DNA from: Afifella marina DSM 2698
Lineage (GTDB): Bacteria; Pseudomonadota; Alphaproteobacteria; Rhizobiales; Afifellaceae
DNA length: 64,000 bases
Direction: 5' to 3'
Assembly (NCBI RefSeq): GCF_900102695.1
Contig: NZ_FMVW01000001.1
Span: 124,001 to 188,000, forward strand
The notes beneath the pieces are model-generated. The model made no database searches. It was not told the origin of the DNA and saw nothing but the letters and a program-made list of their open reading frames with translations. Position 1 is the first letter of the stretch; every line of letters begins with the position of its first letter. Made by a program: the position numbers and the translations under genes. Positions 46,815-56,933 of this stretch are shown here, one piece after another.

Positions 46815-47267
46815 TCATCTGTCGGCGTAGTCCAGGTTGCCGAAGATACTCTGATCAAAGAGACGGGCGCAGGCGCCATCGCAACGATCAATCGCTGTTA
46901 GTGCGGTGCCGATTGTGTGGATGGAAGAGACCAGGATGACGATCAGAGTGCCGGCCGCCGTCACACGCCAGGCGAACAAGTAATAATTGCTGCGAATATG
47001 CCTGGCCTCGTCGAGCTCAGGGGCCGTGCGGTCGTCGTCTGACCATTTTAGGTGGATGACCCTGAGCAGGCAGAGGGAAGACAGCAACAGCAAAATGAAG
47101 ACGAAATCGAGAGACAGGTGAAGAAAATTGAGCGGGATATAGCCGAGCCAGATGGAGAGTGCCGCAAGCAGGATGGCATTGAATGATAGGAGGCAGGATG
47201 CCTTCCCATCCAATATGGTCAAAAGCTCATATTGGTACGTCAGGATGCTTCCCGTGTCGTTCTGCAA
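46815..47267 (-). CDS. PycTM/DUF5706-like small membrane protein
   Basis: The protein has about 150 residues from TTG 47267 (GGAGG five bases upstream). Three hydrophobic helices are visible at about residues 24-42, 47-70 and 98-123. The segment before and at helix 1 (YELLTILDGKASCLLSFNAILL) resembles the conserved DxKAxxLLxxN block of the Pycsar effector membrane protein family (PycTM). In Pycsar defence, a cyclic nucleotide from a neighbouring uridylate or cytidylate cyclase activates the membrane effector. No cyclase gene is adjacent, so this may be an orphan effector or an unrelated protein. The upstream sequence is very AT-rich and borders tRNA-Phe. Confidence 0.6.
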   Translation of the reverse strand: MQNDTGSILTYQYELLTILDGKASCLLSFNAILLAALSIWLGYIPLNFLHLSLDFVFILLLLSSLCLLRVIHLKWSDDDRTAPELDEARHIRSNYYLFAWRVTAAGTLIVILVSSIHTIGTALTAIDRCDGACARLFDQSIFGNLDYADR

Positions 47268-47493
47268 GGCGACCTCCGGCAAGTTTCAATGTGCATTTGA
47301 ATAATAAATTAGAAAAATATTAATAAATATGGCGCTCGCACACAAGAATTCCTTCGCCCCGCTGGGGCGGTGCATGACCTCCGGCGAGAAGCCATCCTGA
47401 GTTTTCCGCGCTCGGCAGGATTCGATCGCGGCAGCCGAGGCCGCGTTGAGCCGTGTAGGAATCGCCTAAAACAGTAGAGGGGTATGGGGAGAA

Positions 47494-47569
<76 letters not shown>

Positions 47570-47787
47570 ATGGCCGGCGAAGCGAAGAGCCTCCGGCGGC
47601 TTGGGCGATCAGCCCGAAGCGATCGGCCTTATAGGAGACGTCGCCGCCGCTGTCCAGCCGTCTGACACGTTAAGGCGTGGATCGTTGTCGCCAGGCCATC
47701 GCCGCGCTTTTGGCCGCGCCGCGGGGGCCGCCCTTAAAGCTAATTTTACGCCGCCGCCTCCAAGGAGAGGAGGGGGACAGCGAAGCG

Positions 47788-48024
47788 ATGGGCGATCTCG
47801 CAAAGCCGAAAGACTTGGGAGCCGGGGAGGCTGAGGGCGCCGATCGGGCCGGGCCCGGGCGGAAAGGGCCAGAGGCCGAGGCGCGGAGACCGCAAAGCCT
47901 CGTCGTCGCTCTGCCGGGTGTCGATCTCCAGACGGTCATCGAAACCATCGCGCTTTTGCGCTCGCTCGACGGCCAGCCGGGCCTTGATCCCTTCAATCGC
48001 CGGCCGGAGCGGGCTCTGAGCTGA
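47788..48024 (+). CDS. Small hypothetical protein
   Basis: The protein has 78 residues from ATG 47788, with GGAGGGGG about 12 bases upstream. The last 35 codons (VVALPGVDLQTVIETIALLRSLDGQPGLDP) use codons typical of the neighbouring genes, whereas the first 40 are acidic and low-complexity. I do not recognise it. It lies between tRNA-Phe and another unidentified gene. Confidence 0.4.
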   Translation: MGDLAKPKDLGAGEAEGADRAGPGRKGPEAEARRPQSLVVALPGVDLQTVIETIALLRSLDGQPGLDPFNRRPERALS

Positions 48025-48359
48025 GCCGCAGGACGCGGCGCCTTTGGGCCGTTCGGACATGGGCGCAACGAAAATCGCGGCGCTTCCCACAGAAAAATCG
48101 GGCTCACAGGAAAATTCGTCGCACCGACCAATCTTCCGCCGGTTGATGTCGACGGGGCACAGGCGGGCGCAAGGGCGAAACGAGACCGTGCGCCTTTTCA
48201 ACGAACTGCCCTTTGTTTCAGATCGCTTCTAAGATTTGCGGCGGGTGGCCCCGATCGCCTCTCGCGGGAAGTCGCAGGACCCTTGCCCTGCGGGTGACGT
48301 TGAAATTGTCGCCGAAGCCCCGCATAACATTAACAAATCCTTGAGCGGAAGACGGGGCG
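48025..48359. other. Intergenic region with no recognised gene
   Basis: There are about 335 bases between two hypothetical genes. No frame has convincing coding character or a recognisable site. Confidence 0.4.
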
Positions 48360-48803
48360 ATGGCGGCGCATCTATTCGCTGTACGAAAAGAAGTTGAAGA
48401 TACAGGGCGATCTGTCTTCAGCGTCACGGCCGACGCATTTTCCGTGAAGGTCACGGCCGACGGCGACGCGTTTTTCTTCGTCCGCCTCGAAAAAACTGAC
48501 CGCGGCGAGGTGGTGGTCTCCGACTTCGTGGGTGGATCGCGGCCGGAAGAGGATTTGATCCTCGCGCTCGACTATGCGCTCAGCGAATTGCGCGCCGAGG
48601 AGCTGAAGGGGCTGATTTTTCGCGATCTCGTGCCCTGCGGCATGGAAGACGGGCGTTTCGGCTACAAGCTGGAGCGGGCGAGCGAGCTTGCCAAACGCGC
48701 CAGCGACCGCCTCGCGAAACGGCACGGCTGCAGGGTCCGCTCGTTCGCGGTCGAGCCGCGTGCCAGCAAGATGGACGCGCATGTGGGCTTTGCCGCCGCT
48801 TGA
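48360..48803 (+). CDS. Hypothetical protein
   Basis: The protein has 147 residues. It contains an N-terminal beta-rich segment (VFSVTADAFSVKVTADGDAFFFVRLEKTD) and a helical middle (PEEDLILALDYALSELRAEELKGLIFRDLVP). Codon usage matches the genome. I do not recognise a family. It is convergent with the yacG-maf-infA block, ending 62 bases before yacG. Confidence 0.6.
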   Translation: MAAHLFAVRKEVEDTGRSVFSVTADAFSVKVTADGDAFFFVRLEKTDRGEVVVSDFVGGSRPEEDLILALDYALSELRAEELKGLIFRDLVPCGMEDGRFGYKLERASELAKRASDRLAKRHGCRVRSFAVEPRASKMDAHVGFAAA

Positions 48804-48865
48804 GCGGCGTGCTCGGCCGGTGGATCAGAGAGACTTCATATCTGCGCTGAGGCGAGGCCTCGGCC

Positions 48866-49063
48866 TCAATCCTCGTCGTCGCTGCCGCCCGGTTCCCGCA
48901 CGGCCTCGCCCGGAATGCGATAGGCGCCACCGAGCCAGCGGTTGAGATCGACCTCGCGACAGCGGCTCGAGCAGAAGGGCGCCTCCTCGGCGCTCGCCGG
49001 CTTGCCGCAGATCGGGCAGCGTTCGACGGTGGGGCCGCGAGGCCGCATCGGGCGCGCGCTCAT
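48866..49063 (-). CDS. yacG: DNA gyrase inhibitor YacG
   Basis: This 65-residue zinc protein has CPICGKP and [23 protein letters not shown], the four zinc Cys and the conserved [10 protein letters not shown] tail of YacG. It binds and inhibits DNA gyrase. The start overlaps the maf stop by four bases (ATGA, 49060-49063), so the two are coupled. Confidence 0.93.
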   Translation of the reverse strand: MSARPMRPRGPTVERCPICGKPASAEEAPFCSSRCREVDLNRWLGGAYRIPGEAVREPGGSDDED

Positions 49064-49698
49064 GCCGCAGGCTCCGTCCAGCGTTCGTAGACGTCGAAAT
49101 GCTCGCCGGCGAGAAGGTTCATGGTCTCAAACAGCGGCAGCCCGACAACGTTGGAATAAGAGCCGATGAGTTTCACGACGAAAGCTCCGGCCCGGCCCTG
49201 AATGGCGTAGCCGCCGGCTTTCCCCTGCCATTCGCCCGAAGCGAGATAGATTTCGATCTCGCTGCGCGACAGACGTTTGAAGCGCACGCGGCTTTCCACG
49301 AGCTTCTGTCGCGTCGCGCCCTTCGGCGTCAAAAGACAGATCGCCGTATAGACGCGATGCGCCCGCCCCGACAGGAGCCTGAGGCAGGCTGCGGCTTCGT
49401 CCGTCACTTCCGGCTTCGGCAGAATGCGCCGACCGACCGCCACGACCGTGTCGGCGGCAAGCACATAGGCACCTTCAAGCGCCGGGTCGCGTCCGGCGGC
49501 CCGGGCTGCCACCTCCGCCTTGGTGCGGGCAAGCCGCCGCGCCATGGAGCGCGGCAATTCCTTGCGCTCCGGCGTTTCTTCGATGCCGGCGGGCAGAAGG
49601 CGATCGGGGATAATGCCGATCTGGTCCAACAGCGCCAGGCGTCGCGGCGAGCCGGATGCGAGCACAAGGGGGGCGGGGGGTTGCTTGTGGCGGTTCAT
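49060..49698 (-). CDS. maf: Maf-like nucleoside triphosphate pyrophosphatase
   Basis: The protein has 212 residues. The family signature is [17 protein letters not shown], followed by [50 protein letters not shown] and [16 protein letters not shown]. Maf proteins hydrolyse non-canonical or excess nucleoside triphosphates (dTTP/UTP group). It lies between infA and yacG in the conserved alphaproteobacterial order. Confidence 0.94.
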   Translation of the reverse strand: MNRHKQPPAPLVLASGSPRRLALLDQIGIIPDRLLPAGIEETPERKELPRSMARRLARTKAEVAARAAGRDPALEGAYVLAADTVVAVGRRILPKPEVTDEAAACLRLLSGRAHRVYTAICLLTPKGATRQKLVESRVRFKRLSRSEIEIYLASGEWQGKAGGYAIQGRAGAFVVKLIGSYSNVVGLPLFETMNLLAGEHFDVYERWTEPAA

Positions 49699-49753
49699 TG
49701 GCCGTGGCGGCTTAAATCCTGCGCGCGGAGGCCCTGAGGCCGTCCGCAGCGGG

Positions 49754-49972
49754 CTATTTGTAGCGGTATGTGATGCGCCCCTTCGTCAAATCGTAGGGCG
49801 TCATCTCGACAAGCACCTTGTCACCGGCGAGCACGCGAATGCGGTTTTTGCGCATACGCCCGGCGGTGTGGGCAATAATCTCGTGGTCGTTTTCCAGCTT
49901 CACTCGGAAGGTGGCGTTGGGCAAAAGCTCAGTGACGACACCGGGAAATTCCAAAACCTCTTCTTTGGCCAT
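49754..49972 (-). CDS. infA: Translation initiation factor IF-1
   Basis: The protein has 72 residues from ATG 49972 (an ATG one codon earlier is also present). [55 protein letters not shown]-type sequence is the complete S1-fold IF-1. It is essential for translation initiation. Confidence 0.97.
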   Translation of the reverse strand: MAKEEVLEFPGVVTELLPNATFRVKLENDHEIIAHTAGRMRKNRIRVLAGDKVLVEMTPYDLTKGRITYRYK

Positions 49973-50059
49973 CAATCACCTTGGGTTAGATTGGCGAGGA
50001 TACGTACCCCAAACGTTTCAGCGTGTGAACCGGTTCTTAAGGGGTCGAGGCCGCTTTCG

Positions 50060-50509
50060 TCAGCCCTTGCGGGGCTGAACCAGCCTCTGCTCGATGTTTC
50101 GGGCAAGCCTGTCCCGCAGTTCGCGGTAGGCGGTGAGGATCTGTTCGCGGCTGCCTGTCGCCTGTGTCGGATCGGGCGTCGGCCAATATTGGACGTCGAT
50201 CGCGAGCGTGCGCGTCAGCTCCAGGGCCTGGTGATGCGCTTCCGGCGACAGCGTGATGGCGAGATCGAAATTGAGATCTTCCAGCTCCGCCAGGCTTTTC
50301 GGCCGCGACTGGCTGAGCGCCAGCCCCTTTTCGGCGAGGACGGCATCCACGAAAGGATCGCGCCGCCCGGGCATGACCCCGGCAGACGCCACATAGATAT
50401 GGGGTCCAAGGGCTTCGCGTGCCAGGGTCTCCGCGATCGGCGAGCGCACCGCATTGCGTCCGCACAGAAAAAGGATCGAAGCCGGCTGTGTCGACGCCTG
50501 CGCCGCCAC
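50060..50509 (-). CDS. Low-molecular-weight phosphatase family protein
   Basis: The protein has 149 residues. The P-loop CGRNAVRS (Cys16 to Arg22) fits CX5R(S/T), and the general-acid Asp is in WPTPDPT. This is the LMW protein tyrosine phosphatase/arsenate reductase fold. It lies six bases after the UPF0262 stop and belongs to the hisD-UPF0262-phosphatase-infA order. The substrate is unknown. Confidence 0.88.
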   Translation of the reverse strand: MAAQASTQPASILFLCGRNAVRSPIAETLAREALGPHIYVASAGVMPGRRDPFVDAVLAEKGLALSQSRPKSLAELEDLNFDLAITLSPEAHHQALELTRTLAIDVQYWPTPDPTQATGSREQILTAYRELRDRLARNIEQRLVQPRKG

Positions 50510-50514
50510 CGGGG

Positions 50515-50994
50515 TCAGCCCCGCCAGTGCAGCACGCAGACCAGCGTGAACAGGCGGCGTGCCGTGTCGAAATCGACCTCGATCTTGCCTTGCAGGCGCT
50601 CCTGAAGGAGCCGCGAGCCTTCGTCATGCACCCCGCGACGGCCCATATCGATCGCCTCAATGCGCCGCGGCGAGCCGCTCTTGATGGCGTCGTAATAGCT
50701 TTCGCAGATGACGAAATAATCTTTGACGATCTTGCGGAACGGCGACAGCGACAGGATGTGCGTCATCACCTCCGTGTCGTCTTCCTTGCGGATGTCGAAG
50801 ATGAGGCGCCGTTCCGCGATCGCAAGATTGAGCTTGTAGGGACCCTCCTCCTTGCCGACGGGGGCGAACGAATTCTCGTCGATCAGGTCGAAGATGGCGA
50901 CGGCGCGCTCGTGCTCGATATCGGGCGGGCCACGCCCGATCGATTCATCCAGATGGACAGCGACGAGCCGGTTCTTCTGCCCCGCATTCGCCAT
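50515..50994 (-). CDS. UPF0262 family protein
   Basis: The protein has about 159 residues (an ATG one codon earlier exists). It contains the conserved [38 protein letters not shown] and [19 protein letters not shown] segments of UPF0262. It is found between hisD and an LMW phosphatase gene in many alphaproteobacteria, as here. The function is unknown. Confidence 0.93.
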   Translation of the reverse strand: MANAGQKNRLVAVHLDESIGRGPPDIEHERAVAIFDLIDENSFAPVGKEEGPYKLNLAIAERRLIFDIRKEDDTEVMTHILSLSPFRKIVKDYFVICESYYDAIKSGSPRRIEAIDMGRRGVHDEGSRLLQERLQGKIEVDFDTARRLFTLVCVLHWRG

Positions 50995-51006
50995 CACTCG
51001 GCCGCC

Positions 51007-52299
51007 TCACCGATTCATGCGGATGGTGAGGGCGCGCGCATGCGCCTCCAGACCCTCCGCACGCGCCAGTGCGATCGCGGCCGGGCCGAGATCGGAAAGC
51101 GCCGAAGGCGGGCAGGAGAGGATGGAGCTGCGCTTCATGAAATCGAGCACCGACAGGCCCGAGGAGAAGCGCGCCGAGCGCCCCGTCGGCAGGACGTGGT
51201 TGGAGCCGCCGACATAATCGCCGATCACTTCCGGCGTGAAGCGCCCGAGGAAGATCGCGCCGGCATGGCGGATCTTCGGCAGGAGCCGCTCCGGATCGTC
51301 GATGGCGATTTCCAGATGTTCGGCCGCGATGCGGTCGGCGAGCTCCGCCGCTTCGTCGAAATGTTTGACCGTGATGACGGCGCCGAAATCGCGCCAGCTC
51401 GCCTCGGCGATTTCACGTCGCGGCAGGAGCGCCGCCTGACGATCGACTTCCCTGGCGACGGCTTCGCCGAATGCCGGATCGTCCGTGACGAGGATCGACT
51501 GCGCCACCTTGTCGTGCTCGGCCTGCGACAAAAGGTCGGCGGCGAGCCAGGCCGGATCGTTTTCGGCATCGGCGATGACGAGGATTTCCGAAGGCCCGGC
51601 GATCATGTCGATGCCGACCGTGCCGAAGACGCGCCTCTTGGCGGCGGCGACATAGGCATTGCCGGGGCCGACGATGATGGAGACGGGTTTGATCGTCTCC
51701 GTGCCGTAGGCGAGCGCGGCGATCGCCTGCGCCCCGCCGACGCGGTAGATCTCATCGACGCCGGCAAGTTCGGCCGCGACGAGAACGAGCGGGTTGAAGA
51801 CGCCGTCGGGCGTCGGCACCGTCATGGCGAGCCGTTCGACGCCGGCGACCTTCGCCGGCACCGCATTCATGATCACCGAGCTCGGATAAGCGGCGGTGCC
51901 GCCGGGCACGTAAAGGCCGGCGGAATCGACGGCGGTCCAGCGCGTGCCGAGCGTGACGCCGAGCGCATCTTCGTGGCGCGTATCTTTCGGCATCAGCCGC
52001 TCCTGGCCGGCCTTGAGCCGGTCGCGGGCGAGCGTCAGCGCCTCGAGCACGTCTTTCGGGCAATCATCGACCGCGCGCTCGATCTCCGCGCGGGTGATAG
52101 CGATGCCGCGGGCCTTGAGATCGACCTTGTCGAAGCGCGCCGTCAGCTCGGCGAGGGCCGCGTCGCCTCGTGTACGCACATCGGCGATGATGTCGCGCAC
52201 GGCCTCGTCGACCTCTGCGGCCATCTCGCGCTTGGTGGCGAGAAAGGCGGCAAAGCGCGCCTCGAAATCTTCATCCGTCGTGGAAAGTCTGAGCGCCAT
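51007..52299 (-). CDS. hisD: Histidinol dehydrogenase
   Basis: The protein has 430 residues from ATG 52299; five extra codons upstream are possible. Signatures include GLYVPGGTAAYPSSVIMNAVPAKVAGV, PVSIIVGPGNAYVAAAKRRVFG, SEILVIADAENDPAWLAADLLSQAEHD, the zinc and substrate residues in GAIFLG and NHVLPTGRSARFSSGLSV. It does the last two oxidations of histidine biosynthesis (histidinol to histidine). Confidence 0.96.
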   Translation of the reverse strand: MALRLSTTDEDFEARFAAFLATKREMAAEVDEAVRDIIADVRTRGDAALAELTARFDKVDLKARGIAITRAEIERAVDDCPKDVLEALTLARDRLKAGQERLMPKDTRHEDALGVTLGTRWTAVDSAGLYVPGGTAAYPSSVIMNAVPAKVAGVERLAMTVPTPDGVFNPLVLVAAELAGVDEIYRVGGAQAIAALAYGTETIKPVSIIVGPGNAYVAAAKRRVFGTVGIDMIAGPSEILVIADAENDPAWLAADLLSQAEHDKVAQSILVTDDPAFGEAVAREVDRQAALLPRREIAEASWRDFGAVITVKHFDEAAELADRIAAEHLEIAIDDPERLLPKIRHAGAIFLGRFTPEVIGDYVGGSNHVLPTGRSARFSSGLSVLDFMKRSSILSCPPSALSDLGPAAIALARAEGLEAHARALTIRMNR

Positions 52300-52317
52300 G
52301 GAGCGAGCCCGCAATCT

Positions 52318-52770
52318 TTAAGATGTCATATGGCGCGGCTGGCGCGGCGTCGACCAGGCGGGGCCGAGATCTGCAAGCCGCGCTTCGCAGCATTCGACCT
52401 TGAGCTTGATGGCCGCATCGCCCGCGAAGACGAGGGTCACCTCGCCGGCCGGAGCCGCGGTCGGAGCGAATTGCACGGCAAGCAGCGAAAGAACGCGCTC
52501 GCCTTCGTTGCGGTCGATGCCGAAGCTCTTCGCTTCCTCGACGCGTTCGAAATGCAGCACGGCGCGCCGCCGCTCGAAAAGCCGCGACAAGGCCCGCCGC
52601 TCTGGCGCCGCCTCCCAGGCGAAACGGTTCATCGGGAGGATGATGCGCTTTTCATGCGGCAGCCATTTGATGTCGCCGACCTTCACCACCGCATCCTGCA
52701 CATGCGCGGAGATGATCTGCAGATCTTCCTCGTCCATTGCCATGAGACGCAGACGACCGCTCGAAGCCAT
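52318..52770 (-). CDS. DUF2948 family protein
   Basis: The protein has 150 residues: LRLMAMDEEDLQIISAHVQDAVVKVGDI, LPMNRFAWE, RALSRLFERRRAVLHFERV and a Leu-rich second half are the DUF2948 pattern. It stands between murA and hisD, 18 bases before hisD, as is usual in Hyphomicrobiales. The function is unknown. Confidence 0.92.
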   Translation of the reverse strand: MASSGRLRLMAMDEEDLQIISAHVQDAVVKVGDIKWLPHEKRIILPMNRFAWEAAPERRALSRLFERRRAVLHFERVEEAKSFGIDRNEGERVLSLLAVQFAPTAAPAGEVTLVFAGDAAIKLKVECCEARLADLGPAWSTPRQPRHMTS

Positions 52771-52942
52771 GAACCCCTTCCCGATCTGACCTTATTGGCC
52801 GCTTCAGTTGTGACCGCGCCGATCCTTGATAGCCGCAGGCGCGCGCCTGCCGTTCCGTCACAGGGATGCCGGCCCAAATCTCCCTCTTAGGCTCTAGGGC
52901 CTCACCGCGATGAGGGCAAGGCGCGAACCGGCTCAGGATGCC

Positions 52943-54232
52943 TCAGGCGCGCACGCGCTCGATCTCGGCGCCGCAGGCGGAGAGCTTCTCTTCGAGACGC
53001 TCAAAGCCGCGGTCGAGATGATAGACGCGGTTGACCGTCGTCTCGCCTTCCGCCGCAAGGCCGCCGATGACGAGCGACACGGAGGCACGAAGATCGGTTG
53101 CCATGACCTGGGCGCCGGTGAGCTTTTCCACGCCGCGGATGGTTGCCGTCTGGCCGTCGAGGCGGATATCGGCGCCGAGCCGCGACAATTCCTGCACATG
53201 CATGAAGCGGTTTTCGAAGATCGTCTCGGTGATGTGGGAGGTGCCTTCCGCCCGCGCCATCAAGGCCATCAGCTGCGCCTGCAGATCGGTCGGGAAGCCC
53301 GGGAAGGGCTGGGTGGTGACTTCGACGGCCTTGAGCGGCCCGCCGTTGCGCGCCACGCGCACGCCTTCGTTGGTCTCCGCGATGTCGATGCCGGCCTCGA
53401 CGAGCGTGTCGAGGGCGGCGCGCAGGAGATCGGGCCGTGCGCCGGTCAACGTCACCTCGCCGCCGGTTGCCGCCACCGCCATCGCGTAGGTGCCGGTCTC
53501 GATACGGTCGGGAAGCACGGAATGCTCCGCCGCGGAGAGCGACGGCACGCCCTCGATGTGGATTTCGCGGCTGCCGGCGCCTTCGATCTGGGCGCCCATC
53601 TTCATGAGGCATTCGGCGACATCGACGACTTCCGGCTCGCGTGCGGCGTTTTCGATGACGGTTTCGCCCTTGGCGAGGGCTGCCGCCATCATCACCGTAT
53701 GCGTTGCGCCGACCGAGACGCGCGGAAAGATCACGCGCCCGCCGACGAGGCCCTTCGGCGCGCGCGCCTCCACATAGCCGCCTTCGACGGACAGCTCCGC
53801 GCCGAGCGCCTGAAGCCCATGCAGATAGAAATCGACCGGGCGCGTGCCGATGGCGCAGCCGCCGGGCAGCGACACGCGCGCTTCGCCCATGCGGGCCAGG
53901 AGCGGGCCGATCACCCAGAACGAGGCGCGCATGCGCGACACGAGTTCATAAGGCGCCGTCGTGTCGACGATCTCGCGGGCGGAAAGCTCCACCGTCTCAC
54001 CGGCCACGACCTCTTGCGCGGAGCGTTTGCCGCGCACCGTGTGATCGACGCCGTGATTGCCGAGAATGCGCTTCAGCAGGGACACGTCGGCAAGATTCGG
54101 CACGTTCTTGAGCGTCAGCGTCTCCCGGGAGAGGAGGCTCGCGATCATCAAGGGCAGGGTGGCGTTCTTGGCGCCTGAAATCGGGATCGTCCCGTTCAGG
54201 CGATTGCCGCCACGAATGCGAATACAATCCAT
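52943..54232 (-). CDS. murA: UDP-N-acetylglucosamine 1-carboxyvinyltransferase
   Basis: The protein has 429 residues from ATG 54232. [20 protein letters not shown], then [16 protein letters not shown], the active-site Cys126 in [13 protein letters not shown], and [20 protein letters not shown] are all present. It adds enolpyruvate from PEP to UDP-GlcNAc, the first committed step of peptidoglycan synthesis. The active-site Cys is intact, so fosfomycin sensitivity is expected from the family. Confidence 0.97.
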   Translation of the reverse strand: MDCIRIRGGNRLNGTIPISGAKNATLPLMIASLLSRETLTLKNVPNLADVSLLKRILGNHGVDHTVRGKRSAQEVVAGETVELSAREIVDTTAPYELVSRMRASFWVIGPLLARMGEARVSLPGGCAIGTRPVDFYLHGLQALGAELSVEGGYVEARAPKGLVGGRVIFPRVSVGATHTVMMAAALAKGETVIENAAREPEVVDVAECLMKMGAQIEGAGSREIHIEGVPSLSAAEHSVLPDRIETGTYAMAVAATGGEVTLTGARPDLLRAALDTLVEAGIDIAETNEGVRVARNGGPLKAVEVTTQPFPGFPTDLQAQLMALMARAEGTSHITETIFENRFMHVQELSRLGADIRLDGQTATIRGVEKLTGAQVMATDLRASVSLVIGGLAAEGETTVNRVYHLDRGFERLEEKLSACGAEIERVRA

Positions 54233-54280
54233 CAATGCTCCTCTTGCGGCATCTCGCCCGGGTTCGTCCCGTGTCGCCGC

Positions 54281-54457
54281 TTACGTCTTGTCGGAAACCG
54301 CGTCCGCAGATCGATCCGCCGCAGACCCGTCGCTTGCCGCGCGGGCCTTCTCCTTGCGTCGTTTCAGATTCGCCCTCAGCGCCTCGGCGAGCCTTTGCTC
54401 GCGCGCCTTGCGCGCCGCGTCTCGCGCTTCGTTCTTGTCCGGTTTTGCGCCCCGCAT
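54281..54457 (-). CDS. Small conserved hypothetical protein upstream of murA
   Basis: The protein has 58 residues from ATG 54457, with GAAGGA three bases upstream. It is very charged and helical (KNEARDAARKAREQRLAEALRANLKRRKEKARA). Small Arg/Lys/Ala-rich proteins ending in ALRxNLKRRK are common upstream of murA in Hyphomicrobiales. The function is unknown. Confidence 0.75.
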   Translation of the reverse strand: MRGAKPDKNEARDAARKAREQRLAEALRANLKRRKEKARAASDGSAADRSADAVSDKT

Positions 54458-54928
54458 CGATCCTTCATAGCCGAGCTGCCGCAAGCAAGGAAGTCCAGTT
54501 GCAATCGGGCGAAAACGAGGCTCGGGCAGGGGAAACGGCAGGCCGCGCCCTTGCGTGTTCTGAGGGCAACACAGTCCGCAATGATGTCAGCAACAGGAGG
54601 ACGCCGCGGGCAGCGGCAAAAAGGCGCCGCGCCGAGAGAACGGAACGGGAGATGGGAAGGGAGACGAAAAGCGTCGCCGAACCTGTGGAGAAAAAGCATC
54701 GAAACGGCTTGCAGACAGCGGCGCAGGCCGGGCCAGAGGAGGCCGGCGCCGGCCAAAATCGCGCGGGGGAGGGGCGCTGGCCTGTGTCGAGCTTGCCTCA
54801 GGCGTGAGATTGCGCGCCTTCGCAGTTGCATGGCGCGGGCGCTTGTGGCATGGACCGGGCGCCTGAGGAACGGTTGCGCCGGTCCGGGACGCCCTGCGGG
54901 CGCCTTTTGGACGGCACGATCACGGAAA
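54458..54928. other. Intergenic region before tRNA-Thr
   Basis: There are about 470 bases between the small murA-upstream gene and tRNA-Thr. Several open frames exist but none has good codon use or a recognised product. A tRNA promoter is expected near the right end. Confidence 0.4.
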
Positions 54929-55003
54929 GCCGCAGTAGCTCAGTGGTAGAGCGCACCCTTGGTAAGGGTGAGGTCGGGAGTTCAATCCTCCCCTGCGGCA
55001 CCA
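54929..55003 (+). tRNA. tRNA-Thr (GGT)
   Basis: A complete cloverleaf: acceptor GCCGCAG/CTGCGGC, anticodon stem CACCC/GGGTG around TTGGTAA with anticodon GGT, T-arm GGGAGTTCAATCCTCCC, discriminator A and CCA. Its 3' part is the left attachment site of the island. Confidence 0.97.
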
Positions 55004-55005
55004 TT
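54977..55005 (+). repeat. Left attachment site (attL) in tRNA-Thr
   Basis: This 29-base segment covers the 3' T-arm and acceptor of tRNA-Thr through CCATT (GGAGTTCAATCCTC... to ...CACCATT). It is repeated exactly at 60971-60999, 5994 bases away, in the same orientation. Confidence 0.9.
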
Positions 55006-55084
55006 GCCAACCCATTGGGTATCCTCAACTATCTGGTTTTGCTAGGCCTTGGGGAGCTGCTCTTGGTACACAGGAGCGGTACAC

Positions 55085-56720
55085 ATGGTTCTGCGAATGG
55101 CTTCCCCGAGACGAAATCCTACGACCGGCATCTACGAGCTGCGCAAGCGCGTTCCGGCTGATCTGCGCGAAAAAGCGCGTGGCCGAATGATCACACTTCC
55201 CGTCGCTGGAGAACCTCGTCGGGTCCGAGCTGGCGCGGAGGTGAAGGTTTCGCTGTCCACGCGGGAAGCGACGGAGGCGAAGAAGCGGTTCAGAGAGGCC
55301 GAGGTGGCTCTGGAGGGTTTCTGGGAGGCGCTCCGCAACGGTCCTCAGAAGCTCAGCCATAAGCAGGCTCTGGCATTGGCCGGTGAGGTTCGCGCCGAGT
55401 GGATCGCTGCGTTTGACGAGGAGCCCGCGACGGAAGCAATCTGGCAGAACGTCATTCGTGCAAATGCTCTTGCTCAGGAGGGTCGCCGGACGCCTTTGTC
55501 CATTCCTACCGAGCATGAACGCGACCTCGCTATCGAGAAGCGATTCGGGAAGATCACAGACATATGGCTGTCGCTTCGCGGCTTGGAAATCGACTCGGTC
55601 TCGCGGTGGCGTGTGCTTGAGCATGTCGCGAGGTCAATGGATGATGTGGCGCGGGTGAACCGTCAGAAGGCGACCGGTGATTACTCTGATACCGGCGAGA
55701 CCAATCGCTATCCGGAATTCGAGGCGCCTAAACCTGCGGCTGTTCCGCCTTCGGGCGTTATGTTCGCCGAGATCATCAAGAAAGAGGCGGAAATTCGAAG
55801 CCGCGGCAAAGACAGCGAGCCTCTGCCGAAGAACACGATCGATAAGTTCACCCGGCATACACGGGAATTCGCCAAGTTTATCGGCAGCGAGAGGGCCTCT
55901 GACACCACCCGTCAGAAAGCTGCAGCCTGGCTCGACCACATGCGGGAGGAAGCCGACAAGGGCAAGAAGCTCAGCAACAAGACCATGGGCGATAAGCTGG
56001 CGAGCCTCAAGGCGGTCCTAGGCTGGGGTCGACAGCATGACTTCGGGTTCTTCCCGGAGGGCAATCCCGTCAGCGGTATTCGTCCACCCACGGCGAGGAG
56101 CATTCCGCAGGGGTCGCGAACGTTCACGCTCGTTGAGGCGAGAGCGATCTTGCAGGCATGCCGGGCCGAAACTGAACCGGAGCGCCGCTGGCTGCCTTGG
56201 CTCATGGCTTACTCGGGAGCACGGATCAACGAGGTGGCCGGGCTCACGCGAGACGATTTCTTCGAGAGGGACGGCGACTCGTTCTACCATATCCGCTCGA
56301 ACGCTGTGCGCCGCATCAAGACGAGGACCAGCGAGCGGCGTGTGCCCCTTCATCCTGCAATCGTCGAGGAAGGCTTCCTCGCCTTTCTCAAGGAGCAGAA
56401 AAAGGGCGTGCGGTTGTTCGACAACCGCGCGGATGAGGCGCTGCGCAAATGGGTTGGCAGGGAGCTTCTCACCCGAGATGTGCCGCCCAATCATGGCTGG
56501 CGGCATCTCTTCGAAGATCTGTGCACCAATGCCGGCAGGCGGTCGTATGCAGAGGCGTCAGCTATGGCGAAAGTACTGCCGCGGTCATCGAGAGGGACGC
56601 GAACGATCTCGTCCCCATGCTCATCGGTGAGCCGCTGGGGCTGACGAAGGCGAACCCTCGGGTTCTTCCTGGTCGTGGCTGCGTCAGGAGCAGCCGGCTT
56701 GTGTTGCATCGATTCTCCTA
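55085..56720 (+). pseudogene. Tyrosine recombinase (integrase), disrupted near the catalytic Tyr
   Basis: From ATG 55085 the frame reads through a DUF6538-like start (RRNPTTGIYELRKRVPADLRE), an arm/core-binding region, and a catalytic domain with Arg in YSGARINEVAGLTRDDF, the Lys region (RRIKTRTSERRVPLHP), and HGWRHLFEDLCTNAG (H-x-x-R). The frame then runs out into unlike sequence and stops at 56644. The natural C-terminus appears in another frame as VSYGESTAAVIERDANDL up to TAG at 56718-56720, with the likely nucleophile Tyr. The Arg-to-Tyr spacing is only about 20 residues instead of about 30, so a deletion with frameshift has removed part of the active site. Confidence 0.8.
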
Positions 56721-56737
56721 GGTCGTTGATACGAAAA

Positions 56738-56766
56738 AGCCCCCGGAAGGCTGGCTTCCGAGGGCT
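56738..56766 (-). terminator. Rho-independent terminator (minus strand)
   Basis: On the minus strand a 12-bp stem (AGCCCTCGGAAG with CTTCCGGGGGCT, one mismatch) is followed directly by TTTTT. It would end transcripts of the minus-strand gene that stops at 56934. Confidence 0.75.
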
Positions 56767-56933
56767 GCTGTTAGGGCTGACGGTGAGCTGTAGGACTACA
56801 CCGCTGTAAACAGATGTTCCGAGACGCAAGGCTCGACACATCCGAAACGGGTGCGAAATTTCCTAAATGAGCGGGTAATCCTCACAGGGAGCTGACGGAC
56901 GCCCGTTCGAATGACCGCGGCGTCGTGCGGCTC

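Noticed and set aside
50419-52890. 823-residue plus-strand frame over hisD, UPF0262 and DUF2948
   Set aside because: It is antisense to conserved genes in a known order; composition is that of a high-GC shadow.
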